This document shows, one piece after another, positions 49,836 through 59,890 of a stretch of DNA of 64,000 nt. A program made the translations under genes and the position numbers. Under the pieces are notes generated by a model, which ran no database searches, was not told the DNA's origin, and saw only the letters and a list, made by a program, of their open reading frames with translations. The stretch comes from Levilactobacillus suantsaiihabitans. Lineage in GTDB: Bacteria; Bacillota; Bacilli; Lactobacillales; Lactobacillaceae. The stretch lies in contig NZ_RKLX01000010.1 in the NCBI RefSeq assembly GCF_004745505.1, positions 50,852-114,851 of the forward strand, given 5' to 3'. Position 1 is the first letter of the stretch. Each line of letters opens with the position of its first letter.

Positions 49836-49901
49836 GTGACGGCCGTTGTGCGGGCTAGCCCGCCCGTCGTTCGCCAATCTTAGGCGTTAGACACCCGTCA
49901 C
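49836..49901. repeat. Cruciform-like hairpin element after uspA
   Basis: GTGACGG / CCGTCAC closes a 66-base segment that also holds the 14-base palindrome GCGGGCTAGCCCGC and TTCGCCAA, the reverse of the TTGGCGAA motif common in the other intergenic repeats. Confidence 0.5.
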
Positions 49902-49947
49902 CCCAGCAAGCAACGCATCATTTCACTGTCAACCAGTAGATTAGTCT

Positions 49948-49994
49948 AAAAAAGGTGCCAACCACGAGAAATTTCCCGTGATTGGCACCTTTTG
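49948..49994. terminator. Shared terminator of uspA and the recJ-apt operon
   Basis: Stem GGTGCCAA..CACG / CGTG..TTGGCACC with A/T runs on both sides (six T on the minus strand, four on the plus strand). Confidence 0.9.
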
Positions 49995-50006
49995 TATCGC
50001 TTGAAT

Positions 50007-50525
50007 TTAGTATTCCATTAAGCTAAAGATATCGTAACCCTTCAGCTTGTCGCGACCGTGCAGATCCTTGAGCTCGATCAAAAAGGCCGTTCCCACGACG
50101 ATACCGCCGAGGTCTTCAACCAACTGAATCGTGGCACCAATGGTCCCACCCGTGGCCAACAAGTCATCGGTCACCAAGACCTTTTGGCCCGGTTTGATGG
50201 CGTCTTCGTGCATGTACAGTGCGGATTGACCGTATTCCAAGTCATAACTAGCCTTGACCGTCTTCCGCGGCAATTTGCCTTGCTTACGGGCCGGGGCAAA
50301 ACCGATCCCCATTTCGTAAGCGACCGGGCAGCCGACGATGAACCCGCGGGCTTCTGGGCCCACGACCATTTCAACGCCCTTGTTCTTGGCGTACTTGACG
50401 ATCTCGTCAGTGGCGGCATGGAACGCTTCGCCGTCCGCCATCAGTGGGGAGATGTCCCGGAACATGATGCCCTTTTCGGGGTAGTCCGGAACGCTTGCAA
50501 TGTATTTCGTAAAATCAGTTGCCAT
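50007..50525 (-). CDS. apt: Apt, adenine phosphoribosyltransferase
   Basis: Apt salvages adenine with PRPP to AMP. The 172-residue enzyme starts [20 protein letters not shown] and has MFRDISPL, the [10 protein letters not shown] segment near 60 and the PRPP loop [16 protein letters not shown] near 120. The ATG fits the family; AAAGGAGC lies 12 bases in front. A longer frame overlaps recJ and is not used. It follows recJ by 17 bases, as in many Firmicutes. Confidence 0.96.
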   Translation of the reverse strand: MATDFTKYIASVPDYPEKGIMFRDISPLMADGEAFHAATDEIVKYAKNKGVEMVVGPEARGFIVGCPVAYEMGIGFAPARKQGKLPRKTVKASYDLEYGQSALYMHEDAIKPGQKVLVTDDLLATGGTIGATIQLVEDLGGIVVGTAFLIELKDLHGRDKLKGYDIFSLMEY

Positions 50526-50542
50526 AAGATGAAGTTGCTCCT

Positions 50543-52864
50543 TTATTTTAAGTCCAATGAGGCCTGAAGACGCTGCAAGAGTGCTGCAGTCGGACAAGCT
50601 AACAGCTCTTTTTCCGTCTGCATTTGCTGTTGTCTGAGTTGGTAACTCGGCGCACTGGCCAAATCCTTGTGCTCTGGGTGGGCCACCCCGTTCATGATAC
50701 CGTGATCGATCGTGATGAAGCCACACTCGAAGAAGACCTGAATCATGAAGACCAGCTGGGTCCGCGGAATCTGCAAGAAGGTCGCCAATTGGTCCAGCTG
50801 ATGGCCTATATCGACTTGTTGATGTGTTGCAATGAACTTAAACAGTTTAGCATATTGCGGGCGAGTTGGCATCCCTAATTGCGAAAGACTTTCTTTCTTA
50901 TACAAATAAGCCGTCACCTGCGTGGGTTTAAGTTGCTGTAAAACGCTGGTTAAATCTGCCGTATCGTCCGGACAGTCGACGATAAAGACCGGGGTGTCCG
51001 CCGCGACGGGCTGTTGCGCCGACCCGTCGAACAATAGCGCGTTGGCCCCCGTTGGCAATTGGCCCGCCAGCTGTTGGTAAATATTGCGGTGGAAGAACAC
51101 GTACACGCCAAAGGCTTGAAACATCGCCTGATGCAGTTGCGTGGTTCGGGCATCGACGACCGGCCGCGCGACCTGCTTGAGATCCTTGACCATCACCTGC
51201 AAGGAATGCCGGCCTTGCCAAACGTTGTCCTCGATGGCCCCTAACACCTCGACTGCCTCGGGATCCGCAGTCAATGCCGGGACGTTTTTACCGGCACCAA
51301 ACTGAATGGCGTTGAGTTGCTGGTGATCTTGGGCCAATTGAAATTTCAAATGACTGTGATCTTGACCGATGGCCTTGACCTGCGTGACCGTCGCTGACTT
51401 AAAGGCAAACAACGGCTGCGGATTATCCGGACCAAACGGCGCTAACTTGGCCAGTTGGTGGTAGAAATCCATCGTGGCGTCCTTGACGGACAAGGCCGCC
51501 GCGACCACCAACTCGCTGGGGCCACTCTCGGTCAATTTTTGCGTCTCCGCTTCAGCATCCAAGGCGTCCGCCAAGGCCCCTAATTGGTCCTCAGGCACCG
51601 TCAACCCGACTGCCATGTGATGGCCCCCAAACGCCGTCATCAGGTCTCTGTGACCATCTAGGGCCGTAAAGAGGTTGAATGCGTCGACGCTTCGACCAGA
51701 CCCCTTGGCCCGACCATCCTGAATGTTCACCACCAACGTGGGTTTGCCCGTGGTCTCCACGACCTTGCTGGCTACGATTCCCAGCACGCCTTCGTGCCAA
51801 TCATGACCACTAATGATCAGGGTCGGTCGCTGGCTGTGGTCGGCATCGGCGGCCTGCGCTAAGGCGGCCGCGCTGATGGTTTTGACCAGATCTTGGCGAT
51901 GCCGGTTCTTGGCTTCGGTATCCTTGGCTAAAGCCGTGGCCTGCGTGTCATCTAACGTCGTCAAGAGTTCGACTGCGGGACTCGCATCGTCCAGTCGCCC
52001 CAACGCATTGAGTCGCGGCGCAATGCCAAAGCCGATGGATTGTTCCGTCAATTCCGCCGGTTTTAACCCCGCGCCTTGCATCAAAGCCTGCAGGCCGGGT
52101 CGTTCGTCTTGAGCCAGCAGCTGTAAGCCATAGTAGACCAAGACGCGATTTTCATCAATCAACGGCACCAGATCGGCGACTGTCCCAATCGCTGCCAGAT
52201 CCAGCAGGTCTTGGGGAATCTCCTCGCGCAGGGCCTGGGCGACCTTGAAGGCCACACCCGCACCGGACAAGCCACCAAAGGGATACTCGGCGCCCGGATA
52301 ACGGGGATGGATGATGGCATAGGCGTCTGGAAGGTCCTGGGGCAATTCGTGGTGATCGGTCACGACCACGTCAACGCCGGCCTCATTAGCCGCCGCAATC
52401 GCATCCTTGCCGGCCACCCCGTTGTCCACGGTCACGAAGAGCTGGGTCCCCGCCGCAATCAATTTTTGAAAAGCCGCGACGTTGGGCCCGTACCCGTCCG
52501 TAAACCGGTTGGGAATATAGTAGTTGACCTTGGCACCCATTTCGTTGAGCGTTTCGTACAAAATCGACGTACTCGTGACCCCATCGGCATCGTAATCGCC
52601 GTAAATGGTGATCTGTTGCTCCTGGGAAATGGCGTCTTCAATGCGTTCAACGCCCTTGGCCATGTCGTGCAACAGATTCGGGTCATGGAGTTGTTCGGGT
52701 CCCGGATTCAAGAAGGCCTGAATCGCTTCGGCCGTCCGATAGCCCCGATTCACCAAAATCTGGGCAATAATCGGCGGCGTCTGCGTTTCTTCGGCCAGCT
52801 TGAGCGCCTCTTTCGACGGCTGGTTCACGTCTTTGATATTCCAGCGATACTGTGCGGCAATCAC
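50543..52864 (-). CDS. recJ: RecJ, single-stranded-DNA 5'-3' exonuclease
   Basis: RecJ trims 5' single strands in recombination, mismatch and base excision repair. The 773-residue protein has the DHH phosphoesterase motifs [15 protein letters not shown] near 80 and [17 protein letters not shown] near 155, the DHHA1 domain with GGHHMAVGL near 395, the OB fold and a Firmicute-specific C-terminal extension. GTG ([11 protein letters not shown]) is chosen as start because AAAGGA lies nine bases before it; the two TTG codons before it are alternatives. It follows lapA by 124 bases. Confidence 0.95.
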   Translation of the reverse strand: MIAAQYRWNIKDVNQPSKEALKLAEETQTPPIIAQILVNRGYRTAEAIQAFLNPGPEQLHDPNLLHDMAKGVERIEDAISQEQQITIYGDYDADGVTSTSILYETLNEMGAKVNYYIPNRFTDGYGPNVAAFQKLIAAGTQLFVTVDNGVAGKDAIAAANEAGVDVVVTDHHELPQDLPDAYAIIHPRYPGAEYPFGGLSGAGVAFKVAQALREEIPQDLLDLAAIGTVADLVPLIDENRVLVYYGLQLLAQDERPGLQALMQGAGLKPAELTEQSIGFGIAPRLNALGRLDDASPAVELLTTLDDTQATALAKDTEAKNRHRQDLVKTISAAALAQAADADHSQRPTLIISGHDWHEGVLGIVASKVVETTGKPTLVVNIQDGRAKGSGRSVDAFNLFTALDGHRDLMTAFGGHHMAVGLTVPEDQLGALADALDAEAETQKLTESGPSELVVAAALSVKDATMDFYHQLAKLAPFGPDNPQPLFAFKSATVTQVKAIGQDHSHLKFQLAQDHQQLNAIQFGAGKNVPALTADPEAVEVLGAIEDNVWQGRHSLQVMVKDLKQVARPVVDARTTQLHQAMFQAFGVYVFFHRNIYQQLAGQLPTGANALLFDGSAQQPVAADTPVFIVDCPDDTADLTSVLQQLKPTQVTAYLYKKESLSQLGMPTRPQYAKLFKFIATHQQVDIGHQLDQLATFLQIPRTQLVFMIQVFFECGFITIDHGIMNGVAHPEHKDLASAPSYQLRQQQMQTEKELLACPTAALLQRLQASLDLK

Positions 52865-52988
52865 CAACAACCATCCTTTCTATCCTTGAGTCACGAAACA
52901 GAAACGGACGCCACAGAAATTAGTGTTGATGACTCGCTAACTTCCGCAACGCCCACTTGTTTCAACGTTGATCTGTTCCTGAACTGTC

Positions 52989-53378
52989 TTATTTTTCGGC
53001 TAACTTGGCCTGCAGATCAGCCACTTGGGCCCGGAGTTCTTTGATCTGCTTTTCCTGGAGGCCAGCCGCTTGCTTACTGTTTGAATTTTGTAGGCGCTTG
53101 GACAACCGGTCGTTTTCCGCCTGAAGCTGGGCCAGATGCTCACTGCTAGTCTGTTCCAGTTCCTTGTAGGCCCGGTTGTGCTGCACGGCGTTGATGGTCG
53201 AAAACAAGATCATCAAGACCGCCCCAATCAAAATGGAGACTAGTAGAATCAAAATCAGTGGCCAGTGAACTGTGGTGAACCCAAAGGACACGGGGACACT
53301 TTCCACATTTAAGATTGCAAACACCGCGACCACGATGACTAATAAAATGCTGATCACAATTCGCCACTGATTCTTCAT
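52989..53378 (-). CDS. LapA-domain membrane protein
   Basis: A 129-residue protein with two membrane helices at the N-terminus (IVISILLVIVVAVFAILNVE and WPLILILLVSILIGAVLMIL) that form the DUF1049/LapA domain, followed by a long coiled-coil of about 70 residues rich in Gln, Lys and Glu. Its function is not established. Its ATG overlaps the rnz stop (TGATG), so the two genes are coupled. Confidence 0.88.
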   Translation of the reverse strand: MKNQWRIVISILLVIVVAVFAILNVESVPVSFGFTTVHWPLILILLVSILIGAVLMILFSTINAVQHNRAYKELEQTSSEHLAQLQAENDRLSKRLQNSNSKQAAGLQEKQIKELRAQVADLQAKLAEK

Positions 53379-54328
53379 CACTTAGCACCCGCCTTGATTA
53401 ATTTTTGAAAGGGAACATCGACCGCGTCAAAGTCCTTGACCACCTTGGTGTTCTTAAAGACTTCACGCGCCTGATGCTGGAGATCTAACGCCATCTTTCC
53501 CGTGTAACGTGCGGAAATATGGTTCAACAGTAATAATTTGACGTGCATCCGCTTGGCCAACTCGGCCGCCTGAATGTTGGTCGAGTGGTAATACGAACGC
53601 GCTAACTTGCTTTCGCCCTTGGCAAACGTGCTTTCGTGAACCAACACGTCCGCGTTTTTGGCCAATTTTTCCTCACCGGGCGTCTGCCGGGTATCCCCTA
53701 AGATCGCCACGATTCGACCGGGTTGGGCGGGCCCTAAAAAGTCTTGCCCGTTGACCGTCCGTCCATCCGGTAAGGTCACCGTTTGACCCGCCTTGAGTTG
53801 GCCGTAAACTGGCCCGGATGGAATCTGGGCGGCCTTGAGTTTGTCCACCTGTAGCTCGCCGGGATGGTCCTTTTCCTCGACGCGGTACCCAAAGCATTCG
53901 ATGCGGTGGTCCAAGTGCTGCGCGTAAACGCGGAACTTCGGATCCTCGAAGATCAACCCGTCGGCCGTCAATTCTTGATAATGAATCTTGTAAGACAACT
54001 TGGTCTCGGACACGCGCATGCTGACCTCAACGAAGTTCCGAATCCCCTTGGGGCCATAAATCGTCAGGGGCTCATTGCCGCCCTGAAATGACCGACTACT
54101 TAATAACCCTGGTAGGCCAAAAATATGGTCACCGTGTAAGTGTGTAATAAAAATTTTATCGATTTTACGCGGCTTTAACGTCGTGCGTAAAATTTGGTGC
54201 TGGGTCGCTTCACCCACGTCAAACAACCAGACGGAATTCCGCTCGTCCAACAGGCGCAAGGCCGTGCTGGTCACGTTACGGAACTTTCCTGGTGAACCGG
54301 CGCCGGTCCCTAAGAATTCAATTTCCAT
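53378..54328 (-). CDS. rnz: Ribonuclease Z (tRNase Z)
   Basis: It cuts the 3' trailers of tRNA precursors that lack encoded CCA, such as the tRNA-Ser in this window. The 316-residue protein of the metallo-beta-lactamase fold has the [18 protein letters not shown] start, the zinc motif [13 protein letters not shown] near 62 and the later His residues in LGDTRQTPG and HESTF segments. AGGAACG precedes the ATG. It leads rnz-lapA and is followed by recJ and apt. Confidence 0.96.
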   Translation of the reverse strand: MEIEFLGTGAGSPGKFRNVTSTALRLLDERNSVWLFDVGEATQHQILRTTLKPRKIDKIFITHLHGDHIFGLPGLLSSRSFQGGNEPLTIYGPKGIRNFVEVSMRVSETKLSYKIHYQELTADGLIFEDPKFRVYAQHLDHRIECFGYRVEEKDHPGELQVDKLKAAQIPSGPVYGQLKAGQTVTLPDGRTVNGQDFLGPAQPGRIVAILGDTRQTPGEEKLAKNADVLVHESTFAKGESKLARSYYHSTNIQAAELAKRMHVKLLLLNHISARYTGKMALDLQHQAREVFKNTKVVKDFDAVDVPFQKLIKAGAK

Positions 54329-54367
54329 ATTTTTTTCGTTCCTATCCTGTTTTTAAGTCCAAGCACT

Positions 54368-54396
54368 ATTTTAGGGGATTTTCACCCAAACCGCAA
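54368..54396 (-). promoter_or_regulatory. rnz promoter
   Basis: Minus strand: -35 TTGCGG, 17-base spacer, -10 TAAAAT, 40 bases before the rnz start. Confidence 0.75.
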
Positions 54397-54538
54397 CTTT
54401 TCCTTCCCCGATTCCGGTAAAACCTGTCTCGACCAGGCAGATGGTCCATGAATTTTAAAAAATCCGGGTGCCGGCCTGGGGTTCTCCAGAAAAATTCGGT
54501 ATACTGAGGTAAAGTCACGAACTGGGGAGGGAGTTTCG

Positions 54539-54817
54539 TTGCGCCTCATCGATTTTAACCGTTCCACCATTGATCTGCATCCGGCACTAGAAGTCTTTTG
54601 GGAACATGACCACGTGACCACCCCCATCGTCGACATCCTACCGGCGACGGCCAAGCAAATCGTCTTGGTCAGTGGCGCCGGTCACGCGTTGACGCTGGAT
54701 CAATTGCGTACCCGCTGCCAACAAATGGCGCCCCACGCCAACCTGTTCATCGCGGCTGACACGCCGATTCGGCTGTACGGGTATCGCTTAGTGCCTCACC
54801 AAATCCTATTAGGTTGA
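54539..54817 (+). CDS. Unknown 92-residue protein
   Basis: I do not recognise the family. The protein starts at TTG after GGGGAGGGAGTTTCG and has no signal sequence; the sequence (LVSGAGHALTLDQLRTRCQQ in the middle) has an alternating alpha/beta look. A -10 TATACT lies near 54498. The lipoprotein gene follows 13 bases after its stop, so the two are probably transcribed together. Confidence 0.65.
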   Translation: MRLIDFNRSTIDLHPALEVFWEHDHVTTPIVDILPATAKQIVLVSGAGHALTLDQLRTRCQQMAPHANLFIAADTPIRLYGYRLVPHQILLG

Positions 54818-54830
54818 AAGGAGTTTTATC

Positions 54831-55580
54831 ATGCGTTTCCATTCATCATTGGCCCTACTTGGTCTGAGTGTCTTAGTCCTCGGTCTGGCGGGCTGCCAGT
54901 CTAATGCCAAACAAAGCACCGCTAGCTTTAAGAATAGCTCGGCTAAGTCCAGCAGTTATAGTGCCCCTAAGCCCGATGCGGCGGTTTCCGGGTCATCTTC
55001 AACGAAAAAAGAGGCCCAGACCTACCGTCCTAAGGCCGCCCAAACCAGGAGCGCCCACTATGTCAAGTCGGGCAAATTGAAGACGGCCGGGCAATACACC
55101 TACGATAAGGTCGGCACCAAGCTGCAACTCGACCAAGTTAAGCACCCTCGGACCACTATCAAGAGCGGTCCGCTGACTTATAAGGTCACCACGGTGCGCA
55201 TCATCAAGAACACGGCCAAGACCGCCGCAGCCAAACGCATGGCGGCCCAGGCCTTGAATCTGGCCAGCATCAAGAGCCCCTATTACACGATCCAAGTGAA
55301 ATTTACCATCACCAATCACGGCAAGCGTGACGTCACCACGGATGGGATCAAGACCCTGCGACTCAGTCAAAACCGCCAGTTAAACGCCTCCGGGCAACTC
55401 AGTGACGCCAGCGCCGGCAAGACCATCCCCGCCAACGACCACCTGACGACCTTTGCCACGGGCTTGGCCAGCGAAAAGAAGCGCCCGACCTTCAAGTCGG
55501 TGAAAATCGCCTTCGCCGGCGCCTACGCCGACAGCAAGCAGGTCGTGGCTCCCACTGGCTGGTTGAAGCTAGCACTGTAA
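54831..55580 (+). CDS. Predicted lipoprotein, unknown function
   Basis: A 249-residue exported protein with a lipoprotein signal: LLGLSVLVLGLAGC, lipobox LAGC with the modified cysteine at residue 22. A Ser/Lys-rich spacer (to about 75) is followed by a domain with TVRIIKNTAKTAAAKRMAAQ and SPYYTIQVKFTITNHGKRDV, reminiscent of immunoglobulin-like extracellular domains (DUF4352-like). AAAGGAGTTTTATC precedes the ATG. Confidence 0.78.
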   Translation: MRFHSSLALLGLSVLVLGLAGCQSNAKQSTASFKNSSAKSSSYSAPKPDAAVSGSSSTKKEAQTYRPKAAQTRSAHYVKSGKLKTAGQYTYDKVGTKLQLDQVKHPRTTIKSGPLTYKVTTVRIIKNTAKTAAAKRMAAQALNLASIKSPYYTIQVKFTITNHGKRDVTTDGIKTLRLSQNRQLNASGQLSDASAGKTIPANDHLTTFATGLASEKKRPTFKSVKIAFAGAYADSKQVVAPTGWLKLAL

Positions 55581-55599
55581 CGGGGTGGCCTGGCAACGT

Positions 55600-55646
55600 G
55601 CTCAACCCCCTACTTGGCGAACCTTCGGCTACGGTGGGGGTTGAGC
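55600..55646. repeat. Strong hairpin after the lipoprotein gene
   Basis: 11-bp perfect stem GCTCAACCCCC / GGGGGTTGAGC around a loop containing TTGGCGAACCTTCGGCTAC, two motifs that also occur in family A. No T run, so it is not a standard terminator; it may be a remnant of the repeat family. Confidence 0.6.
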
Positions 55647-55728
55647 GCGGTCACCACCTTTGAAGGCAGGTTCAATCGACAGATTGTGGTTTCCATGACA
55701 CTCAGTGTTGCGTTCACAATAGACCATT

Positions 55729-55786
55729 AAAAAAATCGTCATCAAAGTTGGGACTTATCTCCCTCTCTTGATGACGATTCTTTTTC
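55729..55786. terminator. Shared terminator, lipoprotein gene and obg
   Basis: 12-bp perfect stem AATCGTCATCAA / TTGATGACGATT with A/T runs on both flanks. Confidence 0.9.
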
Positions 55787-55799
55787 TTTACAGCTTAAT

Positions 55800-56210
55800 C
55801 TGAAGGTTGAACCTAAAATTAACGTGCTGGTTGCCGTAATGACGGTGTTCTGACACCGTGATAATAAAAGGCTAGTCGTCAATGTAGCTACCACCTGGGT
55901 TTAAAGTGACTGTTATTGAGACGCATCACCGTAGCCGGGAGTTCGCCAAATATGGGTTCAGCCGTGGGAGTTTGCTTAGTGGCGCGATTCATGCCACTTA
56001 GCAAACTGGCGTCTTTGAGACGTGTCTTCCGGCTCAAAGCGAGGCGTCGAGACCGCCTTTTGGCTCGACCCGTCCGCCCCAGCGTTCCAACCCATATTTG
56101 GCGAACGGAAGGCGGCCAGTTCGCATTGCGAGGCTGTAACCGACTATTTTTGACGGTATGAGTCGCATGCTAACAGTAATTCCAGCTGATTTCCGTCTTT
56201 CAACCTTCAG
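55800..56210. repeat. Family A MITE-like repeat, longest copy A5
   Basis: 411 bp bounded by CTGAAGGTTGAA and TTCAACCTTCAG, a perfect 12-bp terminal inverted repeat. It contains an inner palindrome (GGCG..GAGACCGCC type), GTTTGCTTAGTGGC / GCCACTTAGCAAAC, an inverted repeat around 55970-56007, and the core TTTGGCGAACGGAAGGCGG. No coding frame is kept between copies. It lies between the obg stop and its terminator and fills most of the 650-base gap 55581-56230. Confidence 0.8.
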
Positions 56211-56230
56211 GCTCAATCTAAGTCAACGAC

Positions 56231-57526
56231 CTAAGCCATGTACTCAAAGGTGAAGTCATCGATCTTAACCAGGTCGCCGTTCTTAGCGCCGTGTTCACGC
56301 AGACTGTCGTCGACGCCCATGCCGCGCATTTGACGGGCAAAGCGTAAGAGACTTTCGTCGTGGTTGATGTCGGTCATCTGGAAGAGTTTCTCCAGCTTGG
56401 CCCCACTCAAGATCCACGTGCCATCCGCGTCTTGATCGATGGTGAATTCGGCCTCTGGCTTGAACGTGTATTCCGCCGTCGTGGCCACTTCTGGCTGCTT
56501 GACTGGGAATTGTGGCGTTTCGGCCAAGATATCCGCGGTCCGACCCAGCAAGGGCGTCAAACCGTCGTGCGTCAAGGCAGACACGGCAAAGATTTCTGGC
56601 GTTGTCGCCAAGAGTTGGTCTTTCTTCAGGTCTTCCTTGAATTGCGCCAGGTTGTCGGCGGCATCCGGCATGTCCATCTTGTTGGCCACCACGATTTGCG
56701 GCCGCTTCAAAATGTCTGGATCGTAGGTCTTGAGCTCTTCGTTGATCTTCTCAAAGTCCTCGTAAGGGTTCCGCCCTTCCAAGCCACTCATGTCGATCAA
56801 ATGTAAGATGACCCGCGTCCGTTCCACGTGCCGCAGGAATTGGAAACCTAATCCCACACCGTTGGCGGCCCCTTCGATCAGCCCGGGAAGATCGGCCATC
56901 ACAAAGTCACGGCCGTCCGGCAAGCGGACCATCCCCAGGTTCGGGACCAACGTGGTAAAGTGGTATTCCGCAATCTTAGGCTTGGCACTGGTGACCGTGG
57001 ACAACAGCGTCGACTTTCCTACTGACGGAAAGCCCACCAAACCGACATCGGCCAGGACCTTCAACTCAAGTTGAACTTCGAATTCCTGACCCGGTTCCCC
57101 ATTTTCAGCGATTTCGGGCGCCGGATTCTTGGGTGAGGCAAAGTGGATATTGCCCCGGCCACCACGACCACCCTTGGCGATCACGGCAGAGTCGTCGCTG
57201 GCGACCAAATCAGCCATGACGGCGCCCGTTTCCGAATTGATGACCGTGGTGCCTTGAGGAACCTTGATGATGGTATCCTCGGCCCCGCGACCGGTCATGG
57301 ACTTGATGGCGCCGTTGCCCCCGTTTTTCGCCTTGAATTTCCGGGAATACCGGAAGTCCATCAGCGTCCGTAAGCCTTCGTCGACTTGGAAGATGATGTT
57401 GCCACCACGACCACCGTCACCGCCGGCTGGACCCCCGTTGGGCACGAATTTTTCCCGACGGAAGGCCACCATGCCATTCCCGCCGTTACCGGCCTTCACG
57501 TTAATTTTAACTTGATCTACAAACAT
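56231..57526 (-). CDS. obg: Obg (CgtA), ribosome-associated GTPase
   Basis: Obg helps late 50S assembly and links growth to GTP levels. The 431-residue protein has the glycine-rich Obg fold ([20 protein letters not shown] to about 160), the GTPase domain with [18 protein letters not shown] near 165, the switch DLPGLIEGA and NKMD, and the C-terminal OCT domain starting near 355. ACGAGGAATAAAATT precedes the ATG. It has its own strong promoter inside the end of uvrC. Confidence 0.97.
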   Translation of the reverse strand: MFVDQVKINVKAGNGGNGMVAFRREKFVPNGGPAGGDGGRGGNIIFQVDEGLRTLMDFRYSRKFKAKNGGNGAIKSMTGRGAEDTIIKVPQGTTVINSETGAVMADLVASDDSAVIAKGGRGGRGNIHFASPKNPAPEIAENGEPGQEFEVQLELKVLADVGLVGFPSVGKSTLLSTVTSAKPKIAEYHFTTLVPNLGMVRLPDGRDFVMADLPGLIEGAANGVGLGFQFLRHVERTRVILHLIDMSGLEGRNPYEDFEKINEELKTYDPDILKRPQIVVANKMDMPDAADNLAQFKEDLKKDQLLATTPEIFAVSALTHDGLTPLLGRTADILAETPQFPVKQPEVATTAEYTFKPEAEFTIDQDADGTWILSGAKLEKLFQMTDINHDESLLRFARQMRGMGVDDSLREHGAKNGDLVKIDDFTFEYMA

Positions 57527-57588
57527 AATTTTATTCCTCGTTTTCTAAACCAGCGTGTGCTGCTTTCTCAGTGTGACTCCTGCTAGCC

Positions 57589-57617
57589 AGTATACCGGCA
57601 AACGGCCGCCACGTCAA
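57589..57617 (-). promoter_or_regulatory. obg promoter
   Basis: Minus strand: -35 TTGACG, 17-base spacer, -10 TATACT; the -35 overlaps the last bases of uvrC. Confidence 0.85.
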
Positions 57618-59431
57618 AGATTGGTTGGCGTTCGGGGACTTTTTATTTCCGCCGTTTCCGCAGCCAGCGTCACGTGGATGGTTTGCGCCACGGTCTGACT
57701 GATGCCGAGTTTGCGCAGATCATCGACATCCGCTTCACCGATCTTCTTGGTCGAGCCGAACTTACGCAAGAGCTTGTTGCGCGTCTTAGGGCCAACCCCC
57801 GGGATCCGATCCAACCGTGAACTCAGTGAGTGCTTGGTGTGGACCTGCCGGTGGAAGGTGATGGCGAACCGGTGGACCTCATCTTGGATCCGTTGAACCA
57901 GGTAGAAGCCCTGGCTCTTGGGATCGAGGTGCACGTGATGGTCGTCGGGACCAAACAACAGGTCCGCCGTCTTATGGTGGTCATTTTTGACCATCCCCGC
58001 GACGGGAATATGCAGGTCAAATTCGTCGGCTAAGACCTCCTTGACGGCATTCATCTGAATGTCGCCCCCATCCATCAAAATTAGATCAGGCATGGCCGCA
58101 TGCTCCTTTAAGAGCCGCCCATACCGCCGGCGAATGACCTCCAGTGTGCTGGCCGTTTCATCCGCGTGATCGACCGTCCGTAATTTGTATTTCCGATACA
58201 ACTTCTTATTGGGTTGACCATCAACGAAGACGACCATTGCCGAAACCAGGTCCGCCCCTTGAATGTGGGAGTGGTCAAAGGCTTCGATCTTGTGACCGGG
58301 CGCAATCCCCAACGCGTCCGTGATCTCCTTCATGGCCCCAGTGGTCTTACTTTCATCCAGCTCCAGTAGCCGAAATTTCTCGTCTAAGACCAGTTTGGCG
58401 TTCTTGCCGGCCATCTCTAGCAGATCGCGTTTGGTCCCCCGCTGCGGCGTTCTAACGGGCACTTTCAGCAGTTCTTCGATCACCTCATGGTCGATGCTGG
58501 CAGGCACCAGGATTTCCCGCGGCAAGACCGTGTTCTTACGTTGATAGAATTGAACAATGAAGCTGGCCAATTCCTCTTCGGCCGAGTTGATGACCGGGAA
58601 GAGCCGCTTTTCACGCTTCATCAACCGCGCCTGGCGAATGAAGAAGACTTGGATCGACAGCCACCCCTTGTCCAGATAAAAGTTAAAGATGTCGCGGGGC
58701 GTGTGGTCGTTAGAAATGATCTTTTGCTTTTCCACGGTCGCTTCGATGTAGCGAATCTGATCGCGCAATTCGGCGGCCCGTTCGTACTCCATCTTGCCGG
58801 CCGCCGCAGCCATCCGCTCGCTGAGTTCCTTTTTGGCGTGCGCCACGTTGCCATTTAAAAAGGATTTGATCTTGCGAATCTGATGGTCGTAATCGGCCTC
58901 GGGCACCTCTTTGAAACACGCTCCGAGGCACTGGCCCATGTGGTAATACAGACACGGCCGTCCCTGATAGCCGGTACACCGGCGTAGCGGGTAGACCTTT
59001 TGTAAGAAGTGCATAGTCTCTTCGGCCGCATACACGTTAGGATATGGCCCGAAGTAGTAGGCCCCGTCCTTGCGAATGTCACTGACCAACAAGAGCTGGG
59101 GGTCGCGTTCGTGGGTGATCTTGATGTACGGGTACCCGGTCCCCCGCTTGAGCTTGATATTGAAGTACGGCTGATGCTTTTGAATCAGCGTGATTTCCAG
59201 TAAGAAGGCCTCTTTGTCGGTCGAGGTGATGATCGTTTCAAAGTCAACGATCTCACTGACCAACTGGGCGGTTTTTCCGGTATGGCTACTCTTAAAGTAA
59301 GAACGCACCCGGTTCTTTAAGTTCTTAGCCTTGCCCACGTAAATGATTTGACTGTTGATATTTTTCATCAGGTAACAGCCGGGAAGGCCCGGCAGTAACG
59401 CTAATTTATGTTCCAAATATTCCGACGCCAA
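57614..59431 (-). CDS. uvrC: UvrC, excinuclease ABC subunit C
   Basis: UvrC makes both cuts around bulky DNA lesions. The 605-residue protein has the N-terminal GIY-YIG nuclease (GLPGCYLMKNINSQIIYVGK), the cysteine cluster RRCTGYQGRPCLYYHMGQCL near 150, the UVR helix near 200-240, the RNase H-like 5' nuclease with IEAFDHSHIQGAD near 375 and VDGQPNKKLYRKYKL, and C-terminal HhH motifs (LDRIPGVGPKTRNKLLRKFG). Start is TTG after GGGAGGGATCTTCC. Confidence 0.97.
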   Translation of the reverse strand: MASEYLEHKLALLPGLPGCYLMKNINSQIIYVGKAKNLKNRVRSYFKSSHTGKTAQLVSEIVDFETIITSTDKEAFLLEITLIQKHQPYFNIKLKRGTGYPYIKITHERDPQLLLVSDIRKDGAYYFGPYPNVYAAEETMHFLQKVYPLRRCTGYQGRPCLYYHMGQCLGACFKEVPEADYDHQIRKIKSFLNGNVAHAKKELSERMAAAAGKMEYERAAELRDQIRYIEATVEKQKIISNDHTPRDIFNFYLDKGWLSIQVFFIRQARLMKREKRLFPVINSAEEELASFIVQFYQRKNTVLPREILVPASIDHEVIEELLKVPVRTPQRGTKRDLLEMAGKNAKLVLDEKFRLLELDESKTTGAMKEITDALGIAPGHKIEAFDHSHIQGADLVSAMVVFVDGQPNKKLYRKYKLRTVDHADETASTLEVIRRRYGRLLKEHAAMPDLILMDGGDIQMNAVKEVLADEFDLHIPVAGMVKNDHHKTADLLFGPDDHHVHLDPKSQGFYLVQRIQDEVHRFAITFHRQVHTKHSLSSRLDRIPGVGPKTRNKLLRKFGSTKKIGEADVDDLRKLGISQTVAQTIHVTLAAETAEIKSPRTPTNL

Positions 59432-59473
59432 GGAAGATCCCTCCCGTTTTTAATCGAATCGATAAGCCTTTAA

Positions 59474-59502
59474 AGTATAGGCCGAATGTCTGTTTGGTGC
59501 AA
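59474..59502 (-). promoter_or_regulatory. uvrC promoter
   Basis: Minus strand: -35 TTGCAC, 17-base spacer, -10 TATACT. No LexA box is seen over it. Confidence 0.82.
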
Positions 59503-59527
59503 GCAAAACCCCCTGGCCGCTAGAAAA

Positions 59528-59556
59528 ATGACAAATCGGTCTAATTCTGCTATGAT
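59528..59556 (+). promoter_or_regulatory. Promoter of the SPJ_0845-like small gene
   Basis: -35 ATGACA, 17-base spacer, -10 TATGAT preceded by TGC. Confidence 0.78.
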
Positions 59557-59584
59557 TACTGAAAAAGCAAGGAGGTGGTTCGCT

Positions 59585-59773
59585 TTGGCATTAAAGGTTA
59601 AACGTCAAGACGACCTGGATTCCATGTTCGGTAAATTTGCCCAAATGGACCCAACTGATGTGAAGCGCGATAAATTTTTGAAGCGCGACGATGAACACAA
59701 GAACGACAAGAAGGGTAAGGGCTTGATCAAGGATGACCAGATCAAGCACGAGCAAAAACACGAACACGACTAG
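59585..59773 (+). CDS. SPJ_0845-like small protein
   Basis: A 62-residue, highly charged protein starting (M)ALKVKRQDDLDSMFGKFAQM, resembling the small SPJ_0845 family of Lactobacillales, of unknown role. The tail is Lys/Asp/His-rich (KGLIKDDQIKHEQKHEHD). I chose TTG as start because AAGGAGGTGG lies six bases before it; longer frames pass through the promoter. It has its own promoter and terminator. Confidence 0.75.
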   Translation: MALKVKRQDDLDSMFGKFAQMDPTDVKRDKFLKRDDEHKNDKKGKGLIKDDQIKHEQKHEHD

Positions 59774-59779
59774 GTTGTG

Positions 59780-59824
59780 AAAAGGACTCCCACGGGCATT
59801 CTGCCGGTGGGAGTCCTTTTTTAT
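59780..59824 (+). terminator. Terminator of the small gene
   Basis: Near-perfect stem AAAGGACTCCCAC / GTGGGAGTCCTTT followed by T's. Confidence 0.92.
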
Positions 59825-59890
59825 TGTTTACAAATGATTACCCCATACTGGGTGAACGATCAGGCGGCTCATTTCTCGTCGCCATCAGGG

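Noticed and set aside
57612..59502. LexA box at uvrC
   Set aside because: No CGAAC-N4-GTTCG-like sequence over the uvrC promoter; SOS control is not supported here.
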